Shown: positions 14,813 through 23,207 of the stretch, piece after piece | Position numbering within the stretch: position 1 is the stretch's first letter | Layout of the letters: each line of letters begins with the position of its first letter | From: Micromonospora citrea | Lineage (GTDB): Bacteria > Actinomycetota > Actinomycetes > Mycobacteriales > Micromonosporaceae | Reading direction: 5' to 3' | Assembly: GCF_900090315.1 (NCBI RefSeq) | Contig: NZ_FMHZ01000002.1 | Location: 5,860,501-5,924,500 of the forward strand | Length of the DNA: 64,000 nucleotides | Notes under the pieces: generated by a model | What the model saw: the letters and a program-made list of their open reading frames with translations, nothing else | The model's database searches: none | Told to the model about the DNA's origin: nothing | Position numbers and translations under genes: made by a program

Positions 14813-17800
14813 GTGGGCGAGTACAACCCGGACCGGCCCTACGTGCTGGGGATGCAGTGGGCGCCGCTGGTGGCCGACACGGTGCAGCTCGACACGGGAA
14901 GCGAGCTGGGCTACACGTTCCGGGCCCGCGCCAGCCACGCCGCCGGCGCCGGGCTGCGGCGGGTGCGGCTGCACGTGGCGTCGCCGCCGCCGGGCCTGCC
15001 GAACCGCAAGGAGCTGCTGGTCAACCTGTACCCGGCGGGCCAGGTCGCCGGCACCGGGCCGGTGCGCAAGCTGGTCATCCCGGTGCGGGACGGCGCGATG
15101 CTGCCCGGCGGAGCCCTCGCGGGCGGCTCGGCGACGCCGCCGGACGCGGTGAGCAACCCGTCCGACCCGCGGCACATCACGCTGACCGGGCCGAACGCGG
15201 CGGCGCGGTTCTGGTTCGACACGGACGTGTCGCGCACCCACGCCGCGCTGGACGGCCGGCGGATCCTCGACGTGTCGGTGCTGTACGTGATCTCGGGCCC
15301 GTTCGCCGACCTGGCCCCGGCGGTGACCCTCGGCCTCGAGCGCCCGTCGGCCGGGGTGAACTGGCTGATGGACGAGACGCTGAACGGGCCGGCCGCCCAC
15401 AACGGGGTGACGGCGGTCAGCCGGTCGCGCCTCGGCGAGCTGAACCCGTGGTGGAACACGGCGGCGGCGCCGACGACGGAACGGGGCCGGGTGCCGTGGC
15501 GGTCGCGGACCCTCGCGTCGACCGGCAACCCGCCGGCGGGCCTGTCGGCGCTGGCGGCGTCGGGCGGGACGAACATCAACGTGCGGCTCCAGGTCGCCGC
15601 CAACGCGGCGGCCACCGCGGTGTTCCAGGTGCACTACCTGGCGCTGGAGGTGACGTACGGGGAGGAGAACCGGGTCGGCGGCGGCGGCCTCGACCTGTCC
15701 CAGGGGGCGGCGTACATCGGCGGGTACTACTACGAGGTGCCGATCTGGGAGGCGAAGAACTTCTCCGGCACGGTGGAGCTGACCGGCGGGCGGGAGTACG
15801 CGGTGACGGTCGGGCAGGCGTACTCGGGGCAGCAGTCGGTGGCCTCGCCGGTGCCGGTGAAGGTGGACCGGCTGGGGCCGGTCGAGCCGTACCCGGCGCA
15901 CCGCGGCGTGCTGCTGCGCAAGACGCTGCGGGCCGGGCAGACGCCGACGGTGGAGACGGTCGACGAGCTGCCGTCGGTGGTGCTGTTCACCGGGGTCAGC
16001 GCCCCGGGCAACCCGGACCTGAGCAGCCACAGCTACCTGACCCGGGCGGTGGCCACGGTGTCGGAGCTGACCCCTTCGGGCTGGACGATGCAGCAGCTCG
16101 TGGAGGAGGTGGCGGCGGATTGGGTGTGGGTGCGGTTCTACGCGCGGCACCTGCCGGGCACGCGGGCTCCGCTGGAGTTGGCGCAGGTCTCCGAGCTGGA
16201 CACGAGCCAGCGGCGGGGCCCGCTGGCCCGGGTCACGGTGGAGGAGTTCGACGCGCTGCCGGAGATCGCCGACGGCTGGCGGGAGGTGACGGCGCGCCTC
16301 GACCCGCCGTACCTGTCCGACGGGATTGGCGAGACGACGTACTGGACGTTCACCAGCAGCGCGGACGGGCAGTCGCCGTGGCAGGTCCTCGGCGCCGACG
16401 CGAACCCGTGGAGCACGCAGCCCGCCGGCTTCGAGGCGGACACCGGCTACGGCGGCCGCACCGCGTTCGCGGTCGTCGACGGGCAGTCCGACGAGTCGGC
16501 GGACCTGACGCTGATGTTCGCGCAGGAGATGGACGCGGTGTTGGGCCTGGAGGTGCTGCTGGCCGTGCAGCCGCTGCGGGTCGTCGACGAGCAGTGCGAC
16601 CGGCCGGCGGCGAAGATCCCGACCGGCATCCGGTTCCACCGGCTGTCGTGGATGGCCGTCAACTCGTCGGTGGTGGGCGGCTGGGGCTGCTACGAGGTGC
16701 AGCGCCAGGACGACACGATGCCCGCCGGTGAGTGGGAGACGATCGCCAAGGTGATCGAGCCGTCCGTGGCGGCGGTCGACGACTACGAGGCGCGGGTGGG
16801 CGTCGAGTCGCGGTACCGGATCAGGATGGTGCACCGCCTCGGCGTCGCCGGGCCGTGGTCGCTTCCGGTGGCGGCGACGATCGCCTCGCCGGGCGTGGAG
16901 GGCCGCAACGTCGACACGGGCGTGCTGATCCTGACCTCCAATCACAACCCGGCCGGGAACCTGGCGTACGTGGCGAACTACGACCGGTCGACGGTGGAGG
17001 AGTTCACGTTCCCCGAGGCGGGGCAGGTCGAGTTGCAGGAGATGTTCGACCGGGACTTCCGCACGGCGTTCCGGCCGCTGGAGCGCGGTGGGGTGGAGTT
17101 CACCCGGGCGGTGCTGGTGAACTCGGCGGCGGTGCCGCCGGAGACGCTGGACCGCGGCTTCACCGACCTGCGGGACCTGGCGTGGGACACGGTGCCGTAC
17201 GTGTGCGTGCGCGACGAGCTGAACAACCGGTGGCTGTCGACGCTGCTGGTGCCGTCGGGGTCGGCGAAGCGCCGCAAGGCGGGCCAGCTGCTGCTGGCGC
17301 AGCTCCAGGTGATCGAGGTGACGCGCACGCCGGCCCCGCTGGACGGCGGCCCGGCCCCGTGCGAGGGCCTGCGCCCGGAGGGGCAGGTGGAGTCGGTGAC
17401 GGCGGGCACGCCCGTCCCGGCGGCCGGCATCGCGCCGCAGGTGTTCCAGGACCTGTTCGGCCGGAACGTGGTGGACGGGCTGGGCGGCGGTTGGGCGATC
17501 GTCGAAGGCGCCGCGACGGACTTCTCGGTGGCTTCCGAGTCGGCGACGATCAAGCTGGCCGGCGGGGGCTCGCGCATGGCGGTCGTCGGCGCCGGCTGGG
17601 AGGACGTCGACTTCCAGGCGCGGTTCAGGTTCAGCGCGGTGGCGACCGGCCAGCCGATCAACGCGTACGTGGTCGCCCGGTACACGGCGGTCGGCACGAA
17701 CTACCGGGCGCGGCTGGCCGCGCAGACCGACGGCCGGCTGGGCGTGTCGATCGAACGGGTGGTGGGCGGCGCGCTGACGACGGTCACGCCGCTGGCCACG

Positions 17801-18577
17801 GTGCGGGCGGCGAACGGCACCGACTTCCTCGCCTACCAGGCGGGGCCGTGGTACTGGATGCGGTTGCAGGTCCGCGACGGGGCGGTCCGGGTGGCGGTGT
17901 GGCCGGACGGGCAGAACATGGCGCGGTGGGAGCAGTCGGCGAAGGACACCGGGTTGGCGGGCGTTGGCCAGATCGGTGTGCGGGGCGTGCTGACGGCGGG
18001 CAACACGAACGCGGCCCCGACGGTCAGCGTGGCCGCGGTGTCGGTGCGGCAGCCGGCGTCGAACGACCTGGACCTGCGGGTGGAGCTGCGGCCGACCGGC
18101 GACGAGTGGTCGGCCGAGCTGTCGCGCACCGACGACGGCGGGGCGACCGGCTGGGGGCTGACCGCCGACACGGCGCAGACCTGCCTGCGGCTGTGGGGCG
18201 GCGGCGGGTTCACCGGATGCGAGGACACCCGGGACCTGGTGGTGACCCGGCAGCGGCGGTGGCTGCGGGTGACGTACCGCAACGACTTCATCGGCGACGG
18301 CGCGGCGTCGTTCTGGCACTCGGACGACGGCGTGACGTGGACGGAGCTGGGCGGGCCGGTCGCGGCGCCGGAACCGCCGACGGTGGACGCGGGTCGGCTG
18401 GCGCTGACGCTGACCGGCGCCGTGACGGTGGCCCGGGCCGAGGTGCGCCAGGGCGTCGACGGGCCGGTGCTGGCCGCGCCGGACTTCGAGGGCCAGGCGG
18501 CCGGCACGACGCAGTTCGCCGACGCGCAGGGCAATGTGTGGGAGGTGGACGGCCGTGGCATCTGCGCCGTCGCCTGA
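14813..18577 (+). CDS. Large minor tail protein with C-terminal LamG-like domain
   Basis: A 1254-residue product starting at GTG 14813 directly after the tape measure stop. The first 600 residues are beta-rich repeats as in distal tail or baseplate proteins of actinophages. Residues about 620-720 include a fibronectin-like block (LSWMAVNSSVVGGWGCYEVQRQDD ... YRIRMVHRLGVAGPW). The last 370 residues include QVFQDLFGR ... GWAIVEGAATDFSV, a concanavalin/LamG-like fold (WEDVDFQARFRFSAVA, YVVARYTAVGTNYRARL) probably binding surface sugars. It overlaps the next gene by 23 bases. Confidence 0.75.
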   Translation: MGEYNPDRPYVLGMQWAPLVADTVQLDTGSELGYTFRARASHAAGAGLRRVRLHVASPPPGLPNRKELLVNLYPAGQVAGTGPVRKLVIPVRDGAMLPGGALAGGSATPPDAVSNPSDPRHITLTGPNAAARFWFDTDVSRTHAALDGRRILDVSVLYVISGPFADLAPAVTLGLERPSAGVNWLMDETLNGPAAHNGVTAVSRSRLGELNPWWNTAAAPTTERGRVPWRSRTLASTGNPPAGLSALAASGGTNINVRLQVAANAAATAVFQVHYLALEVTYGEENRVGGGGLDLSQGAAYIGGYYYEVPIWEAKNFSGTVELTGGREYAVTVGQAYSGQQSVASPVPVKVDRLGPVEPYPAHRGVLLRKTLRAGQTPTVETVDELPSVVLFTGVSAPGNPDLSSHSYLTRAVATVSELTPSGWTMQQLVEEVAADWVWVRFYARHLPGTRAPLELAQVSELDTSQRRGPLARVTVEEFDALPEIADGWREVTARLDPPYLSDGIGETTYWTFTSSADGQSPWQVLGADANPWSTQPAGFEADTGYGGRTAFAVVDGQSDESADLTLMFAQEMDAVLGLEVLLAVQPLRVVDEQCDRPAAKIPTGIRFHRLSWMAVNSSVVGGWGCYEVQRQDDTMPAGEWETIAKVIEPSVAAVDDYEARVGVESRYRIRMVHRLGVAGPWSLPVAATIASPGVEGRNVDTGVLILTSNHNPAGNLAYVANYDRSTVEEFTFPEAGQVELQEMFDRDFRTAFRPLERGGVEFTRAVLVNSAAVPPETLDRGFTDLRDLAWDTVPYVCVRDELNNRWLSTLLVPSGSAKRRKAGQLLLAQLQVIEVTRTPAPLDGGPAPCEGLRPEGQVESVTAGTPVPAAGIAPQVFQDLFGRNVVDGLGGGWAIVEGAATDFSVASESATIKLAGGGSRMAVVGAGWEDVDFQARFRFSAVATGQPINAYVVARYTAVGTNYRARLAAQTDGRLGVSIERVVGGALTTVTPLATVRAANGTDFLAYQAGPWYWMRLQVRDGAVRVAVWPDGQNMARWEQSAKDTGLAGVGQIGVRGVLTAGNTNAAPTVSVAAVSVRQPASNDLDLRVELRPTGDEWSAELSRTDDGGATGWGLTADTAQTCLRLWGGGGFTGCEDTRDLVVTRQRRWLRVTYRNDFIGDGAASFWHSDDGVTWTELGGPVAAPEPPTVDAGRLALTLTGAVTVARAEVRQGVDGPVLAAPDFEGQAAGTTQFADAQGNVWEVDGRGICAVA

Positions 18578-19637
18578 CCTGCTGGACCTGCCCGACTGGC
18601 GCGGGCAGCGGTCGGCGTCGTTCCGGTTCGACCTGATCGACGGGCGGACCGGGGTGGTCCGCCGCGAGCTCACGCCGCTGCGGGACACGTCGCCGAGCTT
18701 GAGCCACGACAGCACGTCGACGATCCCGCGCCGGCTGTCCGGGGTGACCCTCGGCGTGGAGGACGCGAAGCGGGTCAACCAGCTGACGGACCGGATCGCA
18801 CCCCGGATGGTGCTGGGCGACGGCAGCTCGTACCGGCTGGGCCGCTACCTGGTGTCGGACTCGTCGGACCTGGTGACCAGCGCCGGCTCGACGGCGCCGC
18901 TGACGCTGCTGGACGAGATGTTCGTGGTCGACCAGGAGCTGGACGTCGGCTTCGACGCGGGCGGCCAGCTCGTCGACCAGGTGGTCGCGCGGCTGGTGGA
19001 GGGGCTGCCGATCGGGCAGCTGGTGGTCGACGCGACGGAGTTCACGTCGGTGGCAGCCTGGTCGCCGGGCACGTCGCGGGCGAACGCGCTGCGGGACCTG
19101 GCGACGTCGGGCGGGTACTTCATGCCGTGGTTCGACCACCGCGGCTGGCTGCGGCTGCGGCGGGCGTTCGACCCGGCCGACCAGGCGGTGACGATCGACC
19201 TGGACGCCTCCCGCCGGGTGATCCGGGGGTCGATCTCCCGGGGGACGGACCTGCTGACCGCGCCGAACCGCTTCGTGGTGGTGTCCAACGACCCGGGCTC
19301 GGAGGCGGAGCCGGTGGTCGGGGTGTACGACGTGCCGGCGTCGGCGCCCCACTCGATCGCGCAGCGCGGGTTCGTGCTGCCGAAGACGGTCGACGTGCAG
19401 GTGCGCTCGCAGGCGCAGGCGACGGTGTACGCGCGGACGCTGGGGCTCCAGCAGACGGTGTACGAGGTGGTGGAGCTGAGCACCCCGGTGGACCCGCGGC
19501 ACGACGCCTACGAGGTGGTGCGCTGGGACCGGGTGCGGTGGCTGGAGGTCAGCTGGACGATGCCGCTGGTGCCGGGCGGGGAGATGCGGCACACGCTGCG
19601 GCGGGCGTACCCGGAGACGGAAGGCGGGGAGGCGTGA
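18555..19637 (+). CDS. Minor tail protein, Gp37-like baseplate/hub
   Basis: A 360-residue product from GTG 18555, within the end of the preceding gene. Sequence features (DWRGQRSASFRFDLIDGRTG, TIPRRLSGVTLGVEDAKRVN, YRLGRYLVSDSSD, GGYFMPWFDHRGWLRLRRAFDP) match the siphovirus Gp37/hub proteins of actinophages, which form the tail tip. It overlaps the fibre gene by GTGA. Confidence 0.7.
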   Translation: MASAPSPDLLDLPDWRGQRSASFRFDLIDGRTGVVRRELTPLRDTSPSLSHDSTSTIPRRLSGVTLGVEDAKRVNQLTDRIAPRMVLGDGSSYRLGRYLVSDSSDLVTSAGSTAPLTLLDEMFVVDQELDVGFDAGGQLVDQVVARLVEGLPIGQLVVDATEFTSVAAWSPGTSRANALRDLATSGGYFMPWFDHRGWLRLRRAFDPADQAVTIDLDASRRVIRGSISRGTDLLTAPNRFVVVSNDPGSEAEPVVGVYDVPASAPHSIAQRGFVLPKTVDVQVRSQAQATVYARTLGLQQTVYEVVELSTPVDPRHDAYEVVRWDRVRWLEVSWTMPLVPGGEMRHTLRRAYPETEGGEA

Positions 19638-20545
19638 GCGGGAACGGGAAGGTACCGGGCCTGGCGGTTCCGGTGAAGGCGCTCGCCGAGGCGGTGCTGG
19701 AGAAGGCGGTCCGGCTGGGGCTGACGTGGCGGCTACGGCCGGCGACGGTGACGAGCGTCGCCAGCGACGGCACGGTCCGGGCGCTGCACGACGGCGACAC
19801 CCAGGCGATCCGGGTGACGTCGATGATCGGCGCGGTCCCGGTGCGCGCCCGGGTGATGGTGCTCAAGTCGCCGCCGGCCGGGAACCACATCGTCGGCGTG
19901 GTCGGCTCGCCCGGGCCCGACGCGCCGATGAAGACGTTCACGGAGAGCGGGACGTTCAAGGTGCCGGCGGGCGCGCGGTGGATCCGGGCGTACGGCGTCG
20001 GCGGCGGTGGTGGCGGCGGCGGGGTGACCGGCGCGACCGGCGGCAACGGCGCGGCCGGTGGCGGCGGTGGCGGCGGCTACTGCGAGAGCGTGTGGTCGGC
20101 GGCCGAGCTGCCGGCCGAGGTGCAGGTGACGGTCGGCGCGGGCGGCGCTGGCGGGGCGTTCGGGGGCGGCGGCACGGGCGGGGACACGAGCTTCGGGGGG
20201 CTGTGGACGGCCGGCGGCGGCGGCTCCGCCCCCGGGGTGTCCGCGGTCGTTGGCGACCAGGCCGGCGGACGCGGCGGTGGCGGCACCGCGGTGGGCGGGA
20301 ACGTGCTGAACTCGCCGGGCGAGTACGGCGACTACAACCGGACCCTCGACTCCCGGCACACCTTCCGGGGCAAGGGCGGCAACTCGCTGCTCGGGTTCGG
20401 GGCGAACTCGTCCGGGTCGGTCAGCGGCGACGCGCCGGCCGCCCTCGGCTGGGGTGGTGGCGGGGCTGGCGCGATCGGCCAGGCGACGTCGCGGCGCGGT
20501 GGCAACGGCAAGGGCGGCATCGTGATCGTGGAGGTCGTCTACTGA
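19634..20545 (+). CDS. Glycine-rich tail fibre protein
   Basis: A 303-residue product from GTG 19634. The first 95 residues form a beta domain (LRPATVTSVASDGTVRALHDGD); the rest starts with MKTFTESGTFKVPAGARWIRAY and continues with long runs of Gly, ending KGGIVIVEVVY. This is the glycine-rich domain seen at the tips of phage fibres, where polyglycine II-like packing forms receptor-binding surfaces. It is the last late gene; a strong hairpin follows. Confidence 0.75.
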   Translation: MSGNGKVPGLAVPVKALAEAVLEKAVRLGLTWRLRPATVTSVASDGTVRALHDGDTQAIRVTSMIGAVPVRARVMVLKSPPAGNHIVGVVGSPGPDAPMKTFTESGTFKVPAGARWIRAYGVGGGGGGGGVTGATGGNGAAGGGGGGGYCESVWSAAELPAEVQVTVGAGGAGGAFGGGGTGGDTSFGGLWTAGGGGSAPGVSAVVGDQAGGRGGGGTAVGGNVLNSPGEYGDYNRTLDSRHTFRGKGGNSLLGFGANSSGSVSGDAPAALGWGGGGAGAIGQATSRRGGNGKGGIVIVEVVY

Positions 20546-20570
20546 CCGCCTCACCTGGCCTTGGAAACAG

Positions 20571-20602
20571 CGCAGCCCCGGATCGCGAAATCCGGGGCTG
20601 CG
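20571..20602 (+). terminator. Terminator after the late operon
   Basis: A perfect 13-bp stem (CGCAGCCCCGGAT paired with ATCCGGGGCTGCG) with a six-base loop, 25 bases after the fibre stop. No T-run follows, as is usual in this GC range. Confidence 0.8.
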
Positions 20603-20606
20603 CTGC

Positions 20607-20620
20607 GTTCACGTGGAGAC
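20607..20620 (+). promoter_or_regulatory. CACGTG-centred site, copy 1
   Basis: GTTCACGTGGAGAC. The 11-mer GTTCACGTGGA recurs at 23185, 26095 and 32857. The core matches the centre of chromosomal parS sites (CACGTG), so it may be a ParB-binding site for the ParB encoded at 29,444. Confidence 0.35.
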
Positions 20621-20667
20621 ACCAGCATAGCGGCCCGCGCCGACAGCGAGCAAAGCGCCGCGCCGCC

Positions 20668-20718
20668 GTACATATAACATTGACGCTGAGGCCCGAGTCG
20701 TATACAATGTCTTTGTAC
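20668..20718 (+). promoter_or_regulatory. Early-region promoter P1 with flanking GTAC sites
   Basis: GTACAT (20668), TTGACG (20680-20685), 17-base spacer, TACAAT (20703-20708), four bases, TTGTAC (20713-20718). This layout is shared with promoters at 25,258, 29,356 and 30,880 and partly with 23,162. It drives the ParA-like gene. Confidence 0.7.
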
Positions 20719-20746
20719 GTATCGCCGCCCTCAACAGGAGGTTTGG

Positions 20747-21673
20747 ATGGGCAAGGCATTGGTCGTGGCCTGGGGCCACGAGTTCGTGGACGAGGTGGTG
20801 GACGCCCTCGGCGACGCCGCCGTGGACGTCGTTGTCGGGAAGCCGACCGTCGCGCAGTGGCGCGGTGCGCCGCTGGTGCTGGTCGACGCCCGCGTGCAGA
20901 CGCTGGCGGCCGGGATGCCGGCGCACCCGTGCATGGTGGTCGTCGCTCCGGAGAAGCTGGACGGCGACCGGCTGGCCGCCGCGTACCGCGGCTGGCAGGC
21001 CGAGTACCCGGAGGTGCCGGTGTACCACCTGCCGACCGGCGCGCAGGCCGTCCGCCAGCTGGTCGCCGAGGCGGCCAACGGGCAGGCGGCCGAGGTGCGC
21101 GTCGGCGTGGTCGGCGGCCACGGCGGCGCCGGGGCGACGACCCTGGCGGTGGCGCTGGGGCTGGTCGCGGCCGAGGGCGGGCGGCGCACGCTGCTCGTCG
21201 ACGCGACCGGGCGTGGCGGCGTGGACGACCGGCTCGGCACGCCGGCCGAGGGCCTGCGGGTGGTCGACGAGCCGTTCAAGCCGCTGCGGCCGGTCGACCG
21301 GTTCGCGGCCGACGTGAAGGTGGTCGACCTGGACCGGGCGCTGGAGGCCGGGCAGATCGAGGTGGCCCGCCAGTGCGACCTGGTGCTGCTGGTCGCCAAC
21401 GTGCAGCGCAACGTGGCGGCGACCCGGTGGGTCGCCGCCACGCTGTCCGAGGCGGGCGTGCGGTGGGCGCTGGTGCCGACGTGGATGCACGACAAGGCGG
21501 GCCAGGAGCTGGCCAGCGAGTTCCGGGTGCGGTTCATGGCCGAGGTGCCGCTGGAGCCGCCGTCGATCTTCTCGGACGGCCGGGTGCACCTGCTCGACCG
21601 TTGCTGCCTGCTCGACCTGGCGCGGGACCTGCTGCGCGCCGCGCCGTACGCCGCCGCCCGGGTGGCGGCCTGA
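20747..21673 (+). CDS. ParA/Ssd-like P-loop ATPase
   Basis: 308 residues from ATG 20747 with AGGAGG upstream. A deviant Walker A motif GGHGGAGATTLA lies near residues 123-134, preceded by a 120-residue receiver-like N-terminal part, the arrangement of CpaE/Ssd-type ATPases in actinobacteria. The P-loop lacks the usual GKT lysine, as in Ssd-like proteins. Later motifs (LLVDATGRGGVDD, CDLVLLVANVQRNVAATRW) fit the MinD/ParA fold. In this mobile context it may position or segregate the element with the distant ParB. Confidence 0.75.
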   Translation: MGKALVVAWGHEFVDEVVDALGDAAVDVVVGKPTVAQWRGAPLVLVDARVQTLAAGMPAHPCMVVVAPEKLDGDRLAAAYRGWQAEYPEVPVYHLPTGAQAVRQLVAEAANGQAAEVRVGVVGGHGGAGATTLAVALGLVAAEGGRRTLLVDATGRGGVDDRLGTPAEGLRVVDEPFKPLRPVDRFAADVKVVDLDRALEAGQIEVARQCDLVLLVANVQRNVAATRWVAATLSEAGVRWALVPTWMHDKAGQELASEFRVRFMAEVPLEPPSIFSDGRVHLLDRCCLLDLARDLLRAAPYAAARVAA

Positions 21674-21736
21674 CCGTCCCCGGCGGGTGCCGTACATTGA
21701 CCTTGTATGGCATCCGGCCGTGGGAGGAGAGGAACA

Positions 21737-22042
21737 GTGAAGGTGAACCAGGTCAAGCTGAAGGCGGTTACGCGGAGGATCGCGGCCGACCTGATGACGC
21801 CGGGCCCGCTGTCGCTGCCGGTGATGGTCGGGCTCAAGGAGCTGGTCCGCATGTTCGGCGTGAAGGACAACACGCCGTACCAGTGGCGGTCGAAGGGCCA
21901 GCTGCCCAAGGAGGACGGCGAGGTCAGCAACAACCCGCAGTGGAAGCTGACGACGATCTACGCCTGGGCGGAGGAGACGAACCGGAAGATCGTGTGGGAC
22001 CCGTGGGACGTCCTCGACGAGGACGCGGACGAGGCGGCGTAG
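21737..22042 (+). CDS. Small HTH protein (MerR/excisionase-like)
   Basis: 101 residues from GTG 21737 with GGAGAGG upstream. The middle reads as a winged helix: SLPVMVGLKELVRMFGVKDNTPYQWRSKGQLP, then WKLTTIYAWAEETNRKI. Such proteins in actinophages act as transcription or recombination directionality factors. A GTACAT/TTGTAT arrangement at 21692-21708 resembles the shared GTAC elements but lacks a clear promoter match. Confidence 0.6.
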   Translation: MKVNQVKLKAVTRRIAADLMTPGPLSLPVMVGLKELVRMFGVKDNTPYQWRSKGQLPKEDGEVSNNPQWKLTTIYAWAEETNRKIVWDPWDVLDEDADEAA

Positions 22043-22234
22043 GTATGAGCACGTCCGATGCCATTGCAGCCGTACAGAGCGGGTGTAGGGTGCCGGAAAA
22101 CGTCTCGACCCCGCCAGGCGGTCATCTGGCGGGGCCGAAATGGACGTACCCGGAACGGAGAACGGGTCGCACGCGCATCGTACGCCAGTTCGGGCGACGG
22201 TGCGCTGGCGGCTTTGCACAGAGAGGCCGCCTGC

Positions 22235-22921
22235 ATGGTGGACCGGTGGACGGTCGAGCGCGCGGTGAGGCACGAGCTCTGCACGCTGGACCCTCCCGGC
22301 CGGCAGCTCGTCCTGACGCTGCTTACGTGGGCCGACGCGGCCACAGCGGTGATCCCCGAGAAGTTCACGCCGAGCCTGACCGACTTGCAGAAGGCGACCG
22401 GGCTCGCCCGGTCGTCGGTCGCGAAGTGGCTGAACCTGCTGGAGGGAAAGGACGGCGAGGACGGCGAGGAGCGCCCGGAGAGCAAGTGGGTGTGGCGCGA
22501 GCGGCCGACGGTCGCGGACGCCAGGCGCAAGAAGGCCCGGACGGTGTACCGCCTGGGGGTGCCGCCGGATCTGTTGCGGCGGCTCACCGAGCTGGGCGTA
22601 GTTGGTCCGCGTGCCGGACCAGCCGCGCCCGAATCGCCCGGGTCTGGTAGTCCGGTGGACGGATCAGTGAAGGGCGCATCTAGTCCGGGTCGCGGACTAG
22701 AACTAGTCCGTCACGCGGACCGAGTTGGTCCGCCACCCGGACGCAAGACATACAGGGAACAAGAAACAGTTGGGGTCCGCGCCGCGAGCGGTGTCGACCA
22801 CCGTTACGTCGAGGGGCCGAATGGCTCCTGTGCCCATCCCGGGTGTAGGAAGTCGGCTCCGCTGCACGGGCCCGCGCTGCGGGCCGTGCCTGAGAAGGGA
22901 AGGAGAGTGATCGGGGAGTGA
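22235..22921 (+). CDS. Putative phage replication initiator (winged-helix) carrying iterons in its gene
   Basis: A 228-residue product from ATG 22235 (GAGAGG upstream). N-terminal half: VRHELCTLDPPGRQLVLTLLTWAD and SLTDLQKATGLARSSVAKWLNLLEG, a helix-turn-helix typical of replication initiators; then KKARTVYRLGVPPDLLRRL. The Pro/Gly-rich linker (about residues 123-170) is encoded by five GTCCG-N5-CGGAY palindromes. The C-terminal 50 residues contain CAHPGCRKSAPLHG, a possible metal site. Layout resembles lambda O, whose iterons lie within its own gene between DNA-binding and helicase-recruiting domains. Role inferred. Confidence 0.5.
   Translation: MVDRWTVERAVRHELCTLDPPGRQLVLTLLTWADAATAVIPEKFTPSLTDLQKATGLARSSVAKWLNLLEGKDGEDGEERPESKWVWRERPTVADARRKKARTVYRLGVPPDLLRRLTELGVVGPRAGPAAPESPGSGSPVDGSVKGASSPGRGLELVRHADRVGPPPGRKTYREQETVGVRAASGVDHRYVEGPNGSCAHPGCRKSAPLHGPALRAVPEKGRRVIGE
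22605..22742 (+). repeat. Five iteron-like palindromes, candidate replication origin
   Basis: GTCCG-N5-CGGAC/T occurs at 22605, 22650, 22683, 22706 and 22728, the third extended to CTAGTCCG/CGGACTAG. Start-to-start spacings are 45, 33, 23 and 22 bases, close to 4, 3, 2 and 2 helical turns, so the sites lie on one face of the DNA. Confidence 0.6.
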
Positions 22922-23166
22922 GGGTGTACCTCGCGCCGGTCGACGTCGCGCAGTGCGCGACGTGCGGCGGCGACCTGGTGGCCGCCGGGGACGACTGGCG
23001 GCACCGCGACGCCACGGGTTGCACCGAGTTGGCCACGCCGGTGATCTGCCGGCATCCCGCCTGCGGCCTGCCGGCCGCTGTCGGGAGCTTGGCTTGCGCG
23101 GACTGCGCGGGTGCTTTTTCGTCGGTCGCGGGTGTCGGGTCGCAGTGCCCAACGGCGACCGTATAG
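22918..23166 (+). CDS. Small zinc-finger protein
   Basis: 82 residues from GTG 22918, overlapping the initiator stop (GTGA). Two Cys pairs in the first half (QCATCGGDLV ... CTELATPVIC) and more in CRHPACGLPAAVGSLACADC suggest two zinc knuckles. Coupled to the initiator gene, so likely part of the replication module. Function unknown. Confidence 0.5.
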   Translation: MRVYLAPVDVAQCATCGGDLVAAGDDWRHRDATGCTELATPVICRHPACGLPAAVGSLACADCAGAFSSVAGVGSQCPTATV

Positions 23167-23177
23167 AGTCTATGTAG
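23162..23177 (+). promoter_or_regulatory. Early-region promoter P6 (variant)
   Basis: TATAGA, four bases GTCT, then ATGTAG. The string GTCTATGTA is identical to that in the promoter at 30,916. It lies 30 bases upstream of the Sak4-like gene and overlaps the end of the zinc-finger gene. A convincing -35 is not visible. Confidence 0.45.
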
Positions 23178-23184
23178 GACGTTC

Positions 23185-23198
23185 GTTCACGTGGAAAG
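23185..23198 (+). promoter_or_regulatory. CACGTG-centred site, copy 2
   Basis: GTTCACGTGGAAAG lies between promoter P6 and the start of the ATPase gene. See copy 1. Confidence 0.35.
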
Positions 23199-23207
23199 GG
23201 ACGAAGG

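Noticed and set aside
11939-18778. Very long minus-strand open frame
   Set aside because: A shadow of the tape measure and tail genes in high-GC DNA; Arg/His/Pro-rich with no domain or RBS.
19990-20520. GGC-rich repeats as a possible CRISPR or satellite
   Set aside because: They encode the polyglycine part of the tail fibre in frame; no regular repeat-spacer structure.
21692-21708. Sixth member of the GTAC promoter set upstream of the HTH gene
   Set aside because: GTACATTGACC is followed by TTGTATGG without a spaced -10; read on the other strand it resembles the TACAA-N4-TGTAC part, but no gene is served.
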